DNA of 64,000 bases from Thalassobaculum litoreum DSM 18839 (lineage in GTDB: Bacteria; Pseudomonadota; Alphaproteobacteria; Thalassobaculales; Thalassobaculaceae): contig NZ_FNBW01000003.1 in the NCBI RefSeq assembly GCF_900102465.1, forward strand, positions 124,001 through 188,000, in the 5' to 3' direction. The translations under genes and the position numbers were made by a program. The notes below the pieces were generated by a model. The model was not told the origin of the DNA. It was given only the letters and a program-made list of their open reading frames with translations, and ran no database searches. Numbering within the stretch: position 1 is the stretch's first letter; every line of letters starts with the position of its first letter. Of this stretch, positions 1 to 8,549 are shown one piece after another.

Positions 1-88
1 CGGCGATCTCGGCGGCCTTGGCCCGCAGGCGGGGATCGGAAGCGGCCCGTCGTACCGCTTCCCGGGCAAGTCGTGCGAACAGGCTCAT
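1..88 (-). CDS. N-terminal fragment of an unidentified protein (runs off left edge)
   Basis: Only the first 29 codons lie inside the window, so no function can be assigned. The start ATG at 86-88 has an AGGGAG ribosome binding site a few bases upstream. It begins 13 nt after the stop of the class III aminotransferase gene, so it is probably the third gene of the same minus-strand operon. The visible residues (MSLFARLAREAVRR...) are basic and predicted amphipathic helix, with no signal peptide or recognisable motif. Confidence 0.5.
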   Translation of the reverse strand, partial: MSLFARLAREAVRRAASDPRLRAKAAEIA

Positions 89-101
89 GCCGCAAGCTCC
101 C

Positions 102-1433
102 TCATGCCACGCTCTCCTCCGTCAGCGCCGCCTCGATCACGCCCCGGCGGCTGTCCAGGAACTCCTCGAACGCCGCGGCCAGAGTGTCGAACGCCGCGGC
201 GTCCATCGGCAGCGACAGCACCATCATGCCCCGGCGCGCGGTGTAGATGCCGCCATGGATCAGGTCCAGGTGCATCAGGTCGACCAGCCGCCGGTTGCGC
301 TGTGCCGCCTCCGGCGGAGATGTGGGCGCTGTGCGCCCGGCATGCAACGCCATCATCGAGCCGCGCCCGGTCATCGCCAAAGGCAGGCCGCGGTCGTCGA
401 TCGCCGTCTGCAGGCGCGCGCGCAGGGCGTCGCCGTCGGCATTGAGGGAGACCGCCCGCTCCGGCGTGTAGACATGGGTCAGCCCGGCAAGCCCGGCGGA
501 CATGGTGAAGACGTTGTTGTTGAAGGTCCCGGCATGGGGCCAGGCGCCGGGCTGGCGGGGATCGAACTTGGCCAGGATGTCGGCGCGGCCGCCGAAGGCG
601 CCGAAGCTCAACCCGCCCCCCACATACTTGCCGAGGCTAAGCAGGTCCGGGGTGATCCCGAGCAGCCCGTGCAGGCCGGTCGGCGACAGGCGCGAGGTCA
701 TCACCTCGTCGAAGATCAGCAGCGCGCCGGTCTCCCGCGTCGCGTCCCGCAGCGCCTGCAGGAAGGCCCCGGAGCCTGGCAGGCAGCCGCCGGAGCCCGA
801 CATCGGCTCGACCAGCACGGCGGCGAGCCGGTCGCCCTGCTCTCGGATCAGCGCGGCACTGCCCTCGGCGTCGTTGTAGTCGCCCATGACGTAGTCGAAG
901 GGCGCGTTCAGCGGTGAGCCGGAGAAGTACAGCACCCCGCCGTGATAGGCGCCCTTGAACACCATCACCCGGTCGCGGCCGGTATGGGCGCGGGCGGTTG
1001 CCAGCGCCATCAGGTTGGCCTCGGTGCCGGAATTGGTGAAGCGCACCCGCTCCAGCGCCGGGAAGCGGTTGACCACCGTCTCCGCCATCCGCGCCTCCAG
1101 CAGGGTCGGCCCGCCCAGCACCCAGCCGTCATCGGCCGCCTGCTTGATGGCGTCGCGGATCACCGGCTCGCTGTGGCCGTACAGCCCGGCGGTGTACTCG
1201 CCGAGGAAGTCGACATACTCGTGCCCGTCGACGTCCCACAGCCGGCAGCCCTCGCCGCGGGCGAAGCGCAGCGGATAGGGGTGGTAGTGCAGAACGGTGC
1301 GGGTGTTGCCGCCGGGCATGGCGGCGAGCGCCTGCTCCTGGATCGCCGCACTCTTGGGATTGGCGGCGGTGAACCGTTCCGCCGCCTCGGAATAGGCCGC
1401 CTCTAGGGTGGCGTTGGCGCCAGTCGTGCTCAT
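102..1433 (-). CDS. Class III PLP aminotransferase, glutamate-1-semialdehyde aminomutase-like
   Basis: A fold-type I PLP enzyme of 443 aa, close to the family length of about 430-460. Visible features are the NSGTEAN phosphate-binding segment (135-141), the FDEV motif with cofactor-binding Asp242, and the Schiff-base lysine K269 in SLGKYVGGG. The overall layout is that of glutamate-1-semialdehyde 2,1-aminomutase relatives. However, it is translationally coupled to a class II aldolase through a 4-bp ATGA overlap, not to heme genes. That context suggests a catabolic or salvage aminotransferase acting on an amino-aldehyde or keto acid rather than HemL of tetrapyrrole synthesis. The exact substrate cannot be read from the sequence. 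The ATG at 1431-1433 is preferred because of the coupling. Confidence 0.85.
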   Translation of the reverse strand: MSTTGANATLEAAYSEAAERFTAANPKSAAIQEQALAAMPGGNTRTVLHYHPYPLRFARGEGCRLWDVDGHEYVDFLGEYTAGLYGHSEPVIRDAIKQAADDGWVLGGPTLLEARMAETVVNRFPALERVRFTNSGTEANLMALATARAHTGRDRVMVFKGAYHGGVLYFSGSPLNAPFDYVMGDYNDAEGSAALIREQGDRLAAVLVEPMSGSGGCLPGSGAFLQALRDATRETGALLIFDEVMTSRLSPTGLHGLLGITPDLLSLGKYVGGGLSFGAFGGRADILAKFDPRQPGAWPHAGTFNNNVFTMSAGLAGLTHVYTPERAVSLNADGDALRARLQTAIDDRGLPLAMTGRGSMMALHAGRTAPTSPPEAAQRNRRLVDLMHLDLIHGGIYTARRGMMVLSLPMDAAAFDTLAAAFEEFLDSRRGVIEAALTEESVA

Positions 1434-2134
1434 GCCGTACCTACCTTCTTCTGGGCGTCCTTCTGGGCATCGACCGCGCCGTAGCCCATGGTTCCGAACT
1501 TCTCGCCGACTCGAGCGATCTCGTCGTCGGGCAGGATCACCGGTTTGCCGACCTGCAGGGTGCGCCAGTACATGGCGGCCAGGGTCTCGACCTCCACCGC
1601 GAGCGCCAGCGCCTTCTTCAGATTGGGGCCGATGGCGATCATGCCGTGATTGGCCAGCAGGCAGGCCTTGCGGCCCTCCAGCGCCTCCAGGGCGGTGTCC
1701 GACAGTTCCTGGGTGCCGAAGGTCGCGTAGTCGGAGCAGCGGATGGTCGAACCGCCGGCCTGGGCGATCATGTAGTGGAAGGCCGGGATCTCCATGCGCA
1801 GGCAGGCCAACGTGGTGGCGAACATGCCGTGGGTATGGACGATGGCGCCGCAGTCGGGCCGCGCGCGCATGATGTCCAGATGGAAGCGCCACTCGCTCGA
1901 CGGCCGCCGGTTATCGGAATGGGTGCCGTCCAGCTTCATCGTGACGACGTCTTCCGGCGCGATCTCCTCGTAGGGGATCGAGGACGGGGTGATGAAGAAC
2001 CCGTCCGCCGGGTCCTCGGACACCCGCACGCTGGCATTGCCGGATGTGCCCTGGTTGATGCCCAGGGCGTTCATCTTGATGCAGGTGTCGATCACCTCCT
2101 GGCGCAGGGCGCGTTCGGCGGCGGACATGGGCAT
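1430..2134 (-). CDS. Class II aldolase/adducin family protein
   Basis: A 234-aa cytosolic protein of the AraD/FucA family, zinc-dependent aldolases or epimerases of short sugar phosphates and keto acids. The N-terminal GTSGNASVR motif binds the phosphate or carboxylate. HTHG (around residue 100) supplies two zinc-binding histidines, and LLANHGMIA supplies a third. The start at 2134 is chosen because a GGAG lies 7 nt upstream; an in-frame ATG at 2152 has no well-spaced ribosome binding site. It is the first gene of a minus-strand operon and overlaps the aminotransferase by 4 bp. An aldolase plus aminotransferase pair suggests breakdown of an amino-polyol or hydroxy amino acid, but this is inference. 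Confidence 0.88.
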   Translation of the reverse strand: MPMSAAERALRQEVIDTCIKMNALGINQGTSGNASVRVSEDPADGFFITPSSIPYEEIAPEDVVTMKLDGTHSDNRRPSSEWRFHLDIMRARPDCGAIVHTHGMFATTLACLRMEIPAFHYMIAQAGGSTIRCSDYATFGTQELSDTALEALEGRKACLLANHGMIAIGPNLKKALALAVEVETLAAMYWRTLQVGKPVILPDDEIARVGEKFGTMGYGAVDAQKDAQKKVGTA

Positions 2135-2226
2135 GGGGCGGCTCCGGATCATCGTCTCTGTAGCCCCCAGTCTACGCACGCCCGCAGCGGGTCGCCATCC
2201 CGTTCCGAGCCCTGGAGAGGGTCGAG

Positions 2227-2814
2227 TTGACCGGGGTCACCGGCGCCCCCACTATTCCTGCGCCGTTGGGTGTGACGGGTTGGGCGGCGGAGGATCTGTT
2301 GGAGAAGTTGGGCGCGGGTACGCTGGACGAGCTGCCGGTGTCCGTGGTCGCTGCGATCCGGACGCTGGTCACCTATTGGAACGACAAGCGTGGCACCCGG
2401 GCCATGCCCAGCCGGGTGGATTTCGATCCGATGGATGTGCCGCGGCTGCTGCCGCGCCTTCTGCTGATCGACGTGGAGGGGGTCCGCTCAGACGGCGCCG
2501 GGATCTTCCGCTACCGGGTCGTCGGCGGCATCGAGGTCGCCAATCGCGGACACAACCCCACGGGACGCCTGGTCGAGGAGGGATTCTACGCGGAATCCCT
2601 GGAGAATGCGCTGGCCCATTACGAGGCGGTGCGTCAGGCCAAGTGCCCGATCTACGACCGGGTCACCTTTCTCGACGACAGGAGCAGGCCGGTCCATGAG
2701 GACACCATCCTGCTCCCGTTCTCCGAGGATGGGACGACGGTGTCCCAGATCCTGGTCTATTCCGAGCAACTGCCCCTGGAGGGCGCGTTCAAGCCTTCAG
2801 AAACGCGCCGTTGA
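2227..2814 (+). CDS. PAS_5-type (PAS-like) domain protein
   Basis: A 195-aa cytosolic protein that resembles the PAS_5 family common in Rhodospirillales. The core (about residues 35-180) has the sequence pattern of these single-domain proteins: a conserved LVTYWNDKRG stretch, then MPSRVDFDPMDVPRLLPRLLL, then a FRYRVVGG strand. There is no output domain, so it may be a ligand-binding or partner-binding module; its role is unknown. The start is a TTG at 2227, supported by GGAGAGG six bases upstream; no better ATG is available. Its 3' end overlaps the convergent dehydrogenase gene by 26 bp, so the two transcripts are partly complementary. Confidence 0.75.
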   Translation: MTGVTGAPTIPAPLGVTGWAAEDLLEKLGAGTLDELPVSVVAAIRTLVTYWNDKRGTRAMPSRVDFDPMDVPRLLPRLLLIDVEGVRSDGAGIFRYRVVGGIEVANRGHNPTGRLVEEGFYAESLENALAHYEAVRQAKCPIYDRVTFLDDRSRPVHEDTILLPFSEDGTTVSQILVYSEQLPLEGAFKPSETRR

Positions 2815-3805
2815 CGCAGTTCCACAGCTCGCCGGTCTCCAGGTAGCGCATCATCGTCCTGGTCGAGTTCGCCCGCGCGTCGTAGCGGCCGGCGGCGCTG
2901 TTGAAGGCGGCATGCGGGGTGAGGATCAGCCGATCCTTGAGCCAGTTCGGCTGCTCGGCGAAGGCCTTGACCAGCGGGTCGTCCATGCTCGCCGGCTCCA
3001 CCGGCAGCACGTCGAGCCCGGCGGCGGCGATCTCGTTGTTGCGCAGGGCGTCGATCAGAGCCGCGGTGTCGACGATCGGGCCGCGCGCGGTGTTGATCAG
3101 GATGGCGTCCGACTTCATCCGCTTGAGCGCGGCGGCGTCGATCATGCCCCTGGTTTCTTCGGTCAGCGGGGTGTGGATGCTGAGGACGTCGGCCCGCTCC
3201 AGCACCTCCTCCAGGCTCTCTACCCGCTCGATCTCCAGCGCGATCTCCTGGCCGCGCGGGGCGTATTTGTCGTAGCCGACGATGTGCATGCCGAAGGCCT
3301 TGGCCCGCAGCAGGGCGGCGGTGCCGATCCGCCCGAAGCCGACCACGCCGAAGGTCTTGTGCCGGATGCGACGCGGCTCGCCGTGCTTCCAGTGGAAGTT
3401 GCCGGTCGGGTCGGCGGTCATGGTGCGGTGATAGGCGGTCATCCCTCGGGTGAAGGTCAGCATCATGGCGATGGCGTGGTCGGCCACCTCGTTGGTGCCG
3501 TAATCCGGGCAGTTCGACACCGGAATGCCGGCGCCCCCGGCTGTGGCCAGGTCGATATGGTCGAAGCCGACGCCGCAGCGCACGATGATCTTGCAGTTCT
3601 TCAGCCGCGACAGCACCCGCTGGTCGATCGGCAGCACGTGCCAGACCAGCAGGGCGTCCACCTTCTCCCAGGTCTCGTCCGGAATGTCCGAGGCGTCCGC
3701 CGTCGTGTAGTGGATGAAGTCGACATCGCCGCCGGCCACCTCGCGCTCGACCCGATGGTCGTCGTCGTGCTGGGCGTCGGGGGTGAGAACGGTATAGCGG
3801 GCCAC
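2789..3805 (-). CDS. D-isomer-specific 2-hydroxyacid dehydrogenase (C-terminal binding protein-like)
   Basis: A 338-aa NAD(P)-dependent oxidoreductase interconverting a 2-hydroxy acid and a 2-keto acid. The N-terminal substrate domain contains the VRCGVGFDHID segment. The central Rossmann domain has GVVGFGRIG (the GxGxxG nucleotide site) followed by the acidic D of GYDKY. The catalytic set is visible as R in INTARGPIVD, E in the following helix, and H in LTPHAAF. The start is GTG at 3803-3805 with GGAG six bases upstream; the longer frame to 3913 has no ribosome binding site and a low-complexity N-terminus. The natural substrate is not evident. It overlaps the PAS_5 gene tail to tail. Confidence 0.85.
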   Translation of the reverse strand: MARYTVLTPDAQHDDDHRVEREVAGGDVDFIHYTTADASDIPDETWEKVDALLVWHVLPIDQRVLSRLKNCKIIVRCGVGFDHIDLATAGGAGIPVSNCPDYGTNEVADHAIAMMLTFTRGMTAYHRTMTADPTGNFHWKHGEPRRIRHKTFGVVGFGRIGTAALLRAKAFGMHIVGYDKYAPRGQEIALEIERVESLEEVLERADVLSIHTPLTEETRGMIDAAALKRMKSDAILINTARGPIVDTAALIDALRNNEIAAAGLDVLPVEPASMDDPLVKAFAEQPNWLKDRLILTPHAAFNSAAGRYDARANSTRTMMRYLETGELWNCVNGAFLKA

Positions 3806-3900
3806 GGGCGTCTCCGGGATGGTTTCTTGATTTGATCGGGCCGCGATGGTGGCCGCAGCGAAGGTGGAGGGCAAGAGCGGGCTTCCACGAAACAACTGCG

Positions 3901-3925
3901 CACTCCCCGGCACAGGGCCGGGGAG
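3901..3925. repeat. Single arm of dispersed repeat family A
   Basis: CACTCCCCGGC, then a short loop, then GCCGGGGAG forms a hairpin in the gap between the dehydrogenase and the ATP-grasp gene. The same arm type bounds the complete family A elements at 44294-44406 and 55253-55358. No second arm is present here, so this is a solo copy or remnant. It may act as a transcription stop for the ATP-grasp gene. Confidence 0.6.
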
Positions 3926-3947
3926 GGGGGAAGAGGTAGACGTCGAA

Positions 3948-5414
3948 CTACCGCGCCCGTATGCGGGTGATGAAGCTGTCGATCAGCCGCTCGTAGAGCT
4001 TGTCCTTGAGCACCTTGTCTTCCACGCCCTGGTCGATGTTCGGGTTGTCGTTGACCTCGACCACGAAGACGCCGCGGTCGTTCTGCTTCAGGTCGACGCC
4101 GTACAGACCGCTGCCCATCAGGTTGGCGGCCTTCATCGCCACATCGATGACGTCCTTCGGGGTGTCCTGCACCGAGAAGGTGGCGAAACCGCCGGATTTG
4201 CCGCGACCGGTGGCACCGTGGTTGTAGATCTGCCAGTGCTTCGGCGCCATCTTGTACTGGGAGACGAAGAGCGGTTGGCCGTCCAGCACGCCGACCCGCC
4301 AGTCGAAATCCGTCGGCATGAATTCCTGGGCCAGGATCAGGTCGCTGTCGGCGAACAGGCTCTTGGCGATTTTTTTCAGCTCCGACGGGTTCTCCGCCTT
4401 GAACACGCCGCGGGAGAACGAGCCGTCGGGGATCTTCAGGACGATCGGAAAGCCCAACTCGTCCGCCGCCTTGGTCAGACCCTTGGCGTCCAGGATCAGG
4501 GTCTTCGGTGCCGGCACGCCCTTGGCCAGCAGCGTTTCCGCCAGGTACACCTTGTTGGTACAGCGCAGCATCGAGGTCGGGTCGTCGATCACCGGCATGC
4601 CTTCGTCCTCGGCCTTGCGGGCGAAGCGCCAGGTCGGGTTGTCCAGCGCGGTGGTCATGCGGATGAACAGGGCGTCGAACTCGGACAGCCGGGCATAGTC
4701 GCGGGTGCGGATCCGCTCCACCGACACGCCCATGCGCGCGCCGACCCGCTCCAAAGCGTCCAGCGCCTTGGGATCGGAGGGTGGCATCGCCTCCTTGGGG
4801 TCGATCAGGACGGCCAGGGTGTGGCGCACCGGCCGCTTGGCCGACGGGTCGCGCCACTCGCGCCTGGTATGGGCGTCGAGCGCGGCGGCGAAGGTGTCGT
4901 GCTCGTCGGCCCGCAGCTCGTCGACGGTGCGCTGGCTGACGGCGCGGACATAGAAGCCCCAGGTGGCGTCCAGGGTCACCTTGACGCGCAGGATCGGGGC
5001 GCGGAACCGGTCGAACGCCTCGCGGGCGACCCGGGCGAAGCGCGCGTCCTGGGTGCGGCCGAAATAGACGTCGATGGAAAAGGAGGCCTCCGGGGCCTCC
5101 TTGATGCGGGAGAGGGCGCGCAGCAGCACCCGCTCCACCGCCCGAACGCCGGACCACACGCGCCCCCGGTCCTTCAGCGCCAGGATGGTCGCGGCCGTCG
5201 GCAGCACCTTGTGCCCGCGCGCGTCGGCCAGCAGCGAGGCGTAGTATCCCCGGCCGAGATAGACCAGATCGCGGGACAGGTTGATGATCCGCACCGGCCC
5301 CTTGCCGGCGGATTTCGGATCGGTGAGGTAGTCGGAGGTGGCCACCACACGCAGCCCTTCGGGCGCGGTCGGCAGATCGCTCGGCCGGTCAATCAGAACG
5401 ACGGGCTGTGTCAC
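3948..5414 (-). CDS. RimK-like ATP-grasp amide ligase with RLAN N-terminal domain
   Basis: A 488-aa protein in two parts. The first 150 or so residues match the RimK-like ATP-grasp N-terminal (RLAN) region (YLTDPKSAGKGPVRIINLSR; GYYASLLA). The C-terminal 220 residues are an ATP-grasp domain: CTNKVYLAETLL, lysine in VLKIPDGSFSRGVF, acidic LAQEFMPTDFDWRVGV, and the metal-binding EVNDNPN. ATP-grasp enzymes of this group form amide bonds between a carboxylate and an amino group, often adding residues to peptides or proteins. It starts with GTG directly after the TGA of the GNAT/C39 gene, with GGAG eight bases upstream, so the two are translationally coupled and probably act together. The substrate is unknown. 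Confidence 0.85.
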   Translation of the reverse strand: MTQPVVLIDRPSDLPTAPEGLRVVATSDYLTDPKSAGKGPVRIINLSRDLVYLGRGYYASLLADARGHKVLPTAATILALKDRGRVWSGVRAVERVLLRALSRIKEAPEASFSIDVYFGRTQDARFARVAREAFDRFRAPILRVKVTLDATWGFYVRAVSQRTVDELRADEHDTFAAALDAHTRREWRDPSAKRPVRHTLAVLIDPKEAMPPSDPKALDALERVGARMGVSVERIRTRDYARLSEFDALFIRMTTALDNPTWRFARKAEDEGMPVIDDPTSMLRCTNKVYLAETLLAKGVPAPKTLILDAKGLTKAADELGFPIVLKIPDGSFSRGVFKAENPSELKKIAKSLFADSDLILAQEFMPTDFDWRVGVLDGQPLFVSQYKMAPKHWQIYNHGATGRGKSGGFATFSVQDTPKDVIDVAMKAANLMGSGLYGVDLKQNDRGVFVVEVNDNPNIDQGVEDKVLKDKLYERLIDSFITRIRAR

Positions 5415-6551
5415 TCACGCTTCTCCGTTCGCGATGTAGACCACCGCCTGCAGACGCGACCGCCCGAACCGCGTCATGGAGGTGAAGGCCGATCTCGGTA
5501 TCGGCACATGGGTGCAATCCATGTCCGATTTCAACAGGTCTTCGTCCATATCCGGGTCGTGGACCATAATAAACCGGTCGTCGACCCCGGTGACCACGAC
5601 CCAATGGGGGGCCTTCTCGGCGTTGAACCGGTAGGAACTGACCAGCAGCAGGGGGATCCAGCCGTCGATGATCGCCTGCTCCAGGTCGTCCGGCGTGGTG
5701 CGGGTGACGTCCACCGGCACGCCGGCCTGGTTCAGGTCTTTGCTCAGCATCGTCTGCACCCGCTGGAGCACCTGCTTCTTGACCGGCGAGCGCACGGTGT
5801 CGATGAACAGGGTGCCCTCCTGGCTGATGCAGACCCAGGCGCGGAAGCCGCGGTGATGGGCGGCGAGCGCCAGGCCGCGCGGGCCGCAGCCGCCATGGCC
5901 GGAGGTCATGAAGATGGTCGTGGCCTCGCGCCAGATCCGCAGTTCCTCGTCCGGGTCGGGGACCGAGCCCGGCTTCAGCGCCGCCATCGCCATCATCAGG
6001 CTGGCGGGGCCGCAGGTGAACTCCGTGGTCTGGTGGATGTAGGGGATCTGCGGGCCGTTGGCGCCCGGCACCCAGTGCAGCCGCTTCTCGTAGCGCCAGC
6101 CGTCGCCGTCATCCTCGTAGTAATGCGGCAGGACCCGCAGCCGTCTGTAGCCGAGCCGCTCGTACAGGGCGATGGCGGCGGCGTTGTCGGCCCGCACCTC
6201 CAGCCGCAGGGCGACGCAGTCGTGCTCGCGGGTGACGGTCTCCGCATGCTCGATCAGGGCGGTCCCCACGCCGGCGCCGGCCGCCTCGGGACGCACCGCG
6301 ATCGAATACAGCCGGGCCAGCGCCGTCCCGGCATGGAACAGGACGAGACCGTAGCCCAGGATCTTGCCGCCGGCGGTCTCTGCGACGAACAGGCTCGCCT
6401 TGGCCCGGGTCAGCATGCGGTGGAAGCTGCGACGGGTCAGCCGGTCGCTGTCGAAGCAGGCGGCTTCGATCTCGAGAAGCGCCGGTATGTCGGCGATGGT
6501 GGCCGGACGCATGTCCGGGGCGGAGGCGGTCTCCGCGCGAAGGTGGTTCAT
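5415..6551 (-). CDS. GNAT acetyltransferase fused to a C39-type cysteine peptidase domain
   Basis: A 378-aa two-domain protein. The N-terminal half is a GNAT fold (MRPATIADIPALLEIE; acetyl-CoA loop RPEAAGAGVGTALI; ALYERLGYRRL). The C-terminal half is a C39-like peptidase: IHQTTEFTCGPASL carries the oxyanion Gln and catalytic Cys, and APHWVVVTGVDDRFIMVHDPD carries the His and Asp. There is no transporter domain or signal peptide, so unlike bacteriocin-processing C39 proteins it should act in the cytosol. It abuts the ATP-grasp ligase with no gap. A ligase, a peptidase and an acetyltransferase together suggest reversible or processed peptide modification. The start is uncertain: ATG 6551 is preferred over GTG 6611. 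Confidence 0.82.
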   Translation of the reverse strand: MNHLRAETASAPDMRPATIADIPALLEIEAACFDSDRLTRRSFHRMLTRAKASLFVAETAGGKILGYGLVLFHAGTALARLYSIAVRPEAAGAGVGTALIEHAETVTREHDCVALRLEVRADNAAAIALYERLGYRRLRVLPHYYEDDGDGWRYEKRLHWVPGANGPQIPYIHQTTEFTCGPASLMMAMAALKPGSVPDPDEELRIWREATTIFMTSGHGGCGPRGLALAAHHRGFRAWVCISQEGTLFIDTVRSPVKKQVLQRVQTMLSKDLNQAGVPVDVTRTTPDDLEQAIIDGWIPLLLVSSYRFNAEKAPHWVVVTGVDDRFIMVHDPDMDEDLLKSDMDCTHVPIPRSAFTSMTRFGRSRLQAVVYIANGEA

Positions 6552-6665
6552 CGAGGTAGGATAAGCTCCTGGACCGGCCGGCGCATCAGCCAAGACGGCC
6601 GGCATCGACACGCGGTTCTTCGGGCATTCCGCGATCCGTCACAATGATGATTTTCGCATGGCTGG

Positions 6666-7412
6666 TCAGCGGTTTACGCGATCGATCGCGATCACCTTGT
6701 GGCGGACCGCGAAGCGGCGGTCTACCTCGCCGCGCGGGGCGATGTCCCAGATCCATTCCTCGTCCGCGTCGGGCAGGCGGGCTCCCTTGTTGGGGTCGAG
6801 GGTGGCGGTGACGGTACCATCCCGGTCGACGATCTCGACCTCCCGGTCGGCGATGAGGCAGGTCGGGCAGGCGAAGCGCGTCAGCCAGCGCAGATGCGCC
6901 TCGGCCAGGGCCCGGGCGATCCGCTCGCCCTCGGTGTCGTCGCGGTGTCGGCTGGCGACCGTGGCGAGCTGGGAGATCAGGTTGACCGAGGCGACGAAGG
7001 AGACGGACGGGTCGTCCAGCCAGGCGGCGGGCTGGCGGATCTCGGCCAGGGCGCCCAGGCTCTCGGTCACGTCATGGGGGTGGCAGACCACATTGCCGAG
7101 CCGTCGGGCGCGCCGCCGTGTGACACGGGCGAAGGCGAGATCCACTAGGATGACGGCGCGGAACCGGTCCGACAGGGCCTCCAGCGGCACGTCGTTGACA
7201 TGGCCGGCGCCGAGGATCAGGGCGGTGCCGGCGGGATCGGCGGCTCCGGCGGCCCGCAGCACGGCCGCCCGCGACCGTGCTTCATGGCCGTCCCAGGCCG
7301 CGGCGTTGCGCCGCCGGCGCGCGGCGATCGCCACGAACTCCCCCAGATGCCCCGACCGGCGGGCCAGGGGCAGGGACGGGGTCAGCAGCCAATCGATCGC
7401 CTCGCGCAGCAT
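6666..7412 (-). CDS. Rossmann-fold, methyltransferase-like protein of unknown function
   Basis: A 248-aa predicted cytosolic protein. After an arginine-rich helix comes ALILGAGHVNDVPLEAL, which resembles motif I of SAM-dependent methyltransferases, followed by an acidic strand end in VILVDLAFARV and a second nucleotide-fold strand (NVVCHPHDVTE). SFVASVNLISQLA would be the motif IV region. I do not recognise a specific subfamily and see no catalytic signature proving methyl transfer. It lies between the GNAT/C39 gene and the M48 operon on the same strand, 114 bp upstream of the former. Its function is open. Confidence 0.6.
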   Translation of the reverse strand: MLREAIDWLLTPSLPLARRSGHLGEFVAIAARRRRNAAAWDGHEARSRAAVLRAAGAADPAGTALILGAGHVNDVPLEALSDRFRAVILVDLAFARVTRRRARRLGNVVCHPHDVTESLGALAEIRQPAAWLDDPSVSFVASVNLISQLATVASRHRDDTEGERIARALAEAHLRWLTRFACPTCLIADREVEIVDRDGTVTATLDPNKGARLPDADEEWIWDIAPRGEVDRRFAVRHKVIAIDRVNR

Positions 7413-7478
7413 GGGGCGAGTATCGGCGAACTGGCCGGTGCGGGATAGGTTTGTGCCGGCCAGTTCGGCGCTCCGGCG

Positions 7479-8549
7479 TCAGCGTCCGGACGAGCCTCCA
7501 TACTTGGAGACAAGAGACCGCCATTCGCTGGTCTCCTTATAGGCCGTCCATTTCGCGTTGCGGCTGCGGAAGGCGGGGAAGTCGAACTTCACCGCACCGC
7601 CATAATATTCCTGGTCGTAGAAATTCAGGAGCTGCCGGCGGTCGGCGCTTGGCCGGGTATCCTTGGTCTCGCCATGGGTGATCGCCTCCGCGCCGAGGGC
7701 GAAGGCCTTGCCCAGTCCGGTGAAGATGCTGCCGAGGCCGCCCTTTTCGACATTTTCCTTGCTCGACATCTCGCCCTCCAGCTCCTTCTGGCGTTCGAAG
7801 ATGCCCTTCTCGAGGTCCCAGTCGCCGATCGACTGCAGGACCTGATTGGCGGCGGTGTGGTTGTAGGAACAGGCACGCATCGCATCGAAGCCATAGAAAT
7901 CGGCGTGGTCCTCATGCCGGCGTAGCAGCATGTTCTTGCCGATCCCTTCGCCCGCGAGGGCGGCGATCGCCTGGGCGGACAGCTTGGCGCCGTCGGAGGC
8001 GTCGTCGTCGAGCATCTTCTCGTATTCTTGCGGGCTCCGGGGATGCTGCATGGCCACGTGACCGTATTCATGGGCCAGCAGGAAGGCGATCTCGTCCACG
8101 TGCTTCACGCTCTGGAGCGTCGCCACCGAGATCAGGATCAGCCCGCTCCGATTGGCTAGGATCGCCTTGGCCGGTTTGCCTTCCTTGTCCCATGAGGCCA
8201 CCATATTGACCTGGAATGGCAGGTTGGGGCGCGGCCCCACCTTGGTCAGACATTGAGAGACCAGGTCATTCAGGAAGGCGTTGCCCTTCGAGGCCTTCAG
8301 GAAGACGTGACCCTCCTTTTCCATGGCCCGACGATCGGCGGTGAGTCGTTGGCGCATCGCCTCCGGTCGGGCCTTTATCTCACCGTAATGGCTGTCGAAG
8401 ACGGCAAAGAGCCGGTCGCGACCGATTTCCCGCGTGGTCACACGGTTGTTCTCTCCCGGATCGCTGGGGTCCGCCGCGGCCGTTCCGATCGGAAGGACCG
8501 AGGTCAGCATCGCGCACAGGACGAGTGCGGATGCGCGCGGGGCGGTCAT
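7479..8549 (-). CDS. Periplasmic M48-family zinc metalloprotease
   Basis: A 356-aa protein with a Sec signal peptide (MTAPRASALVLCAML..., likely cleaved after TAAA). The zinc site is LLAHEYGHVAM (an HExxH motif). The third ligand is probably the glutamate of RRHEDHADFYGFDAM, as in M48 peptidases. The C-terminal third is specific to this protein and has no TPR repeats, unlike BepA. The family degrades misfolded outer-membrane or periplasmic proteins. The start ATG overlaps the stop of the preceding small secreted gene (ATGA), so the two are co-translated; both follow a CHASE2 membrane protein. The joint role is unknown. Confidence 0.82.
   Translation of the reverse strand: MTAPRASALVLCAMLTSVLPIGTAAADPSDPGENNRVTTREIGRDRLFAVFDSHYGEIKARPEAMRQRLTADRRAMEKEGHVFLKASKGNAFLNDLVSQCLTKVGPRPNLPFQVNMVASWDKEGKPAKAILANRSGLILISVATLQSVKHVDEIAFLLAHEYGHVAMQHPRSPQEYEKMLDDDASDGAKLSAQAIAALAGEGIGKNMLLRRHEDHADFYGFDAMRACSYNHTAANQVLQSIGDWDLEKGIFERQKELEGEMSSKENVEKGGLGSIFTGLGKAFALGAEAITHGETKDTRPSADRRQLLNFYDQEYYGGAVKFDFPAFRSRNAKWTAYKETSEWRSLVSKYGGSSGR

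Noticed and set aside
102-1433. Naming the aminotransferase hemL
   Set aside because: The context is a class II aldolase operon, and HemL is usually unnecessary in alphaproteobacteria, which make ALA from glycine by HemA.
3846-6647. Long open frame (over 900 codons) antisense to the ATP-grasp and GNAT/C39 genes
   Set aside because: High GC gives long antisense frames; the product is His/Arg/Gly-rich low complexity while the opposite strand encodes recognisable domains.
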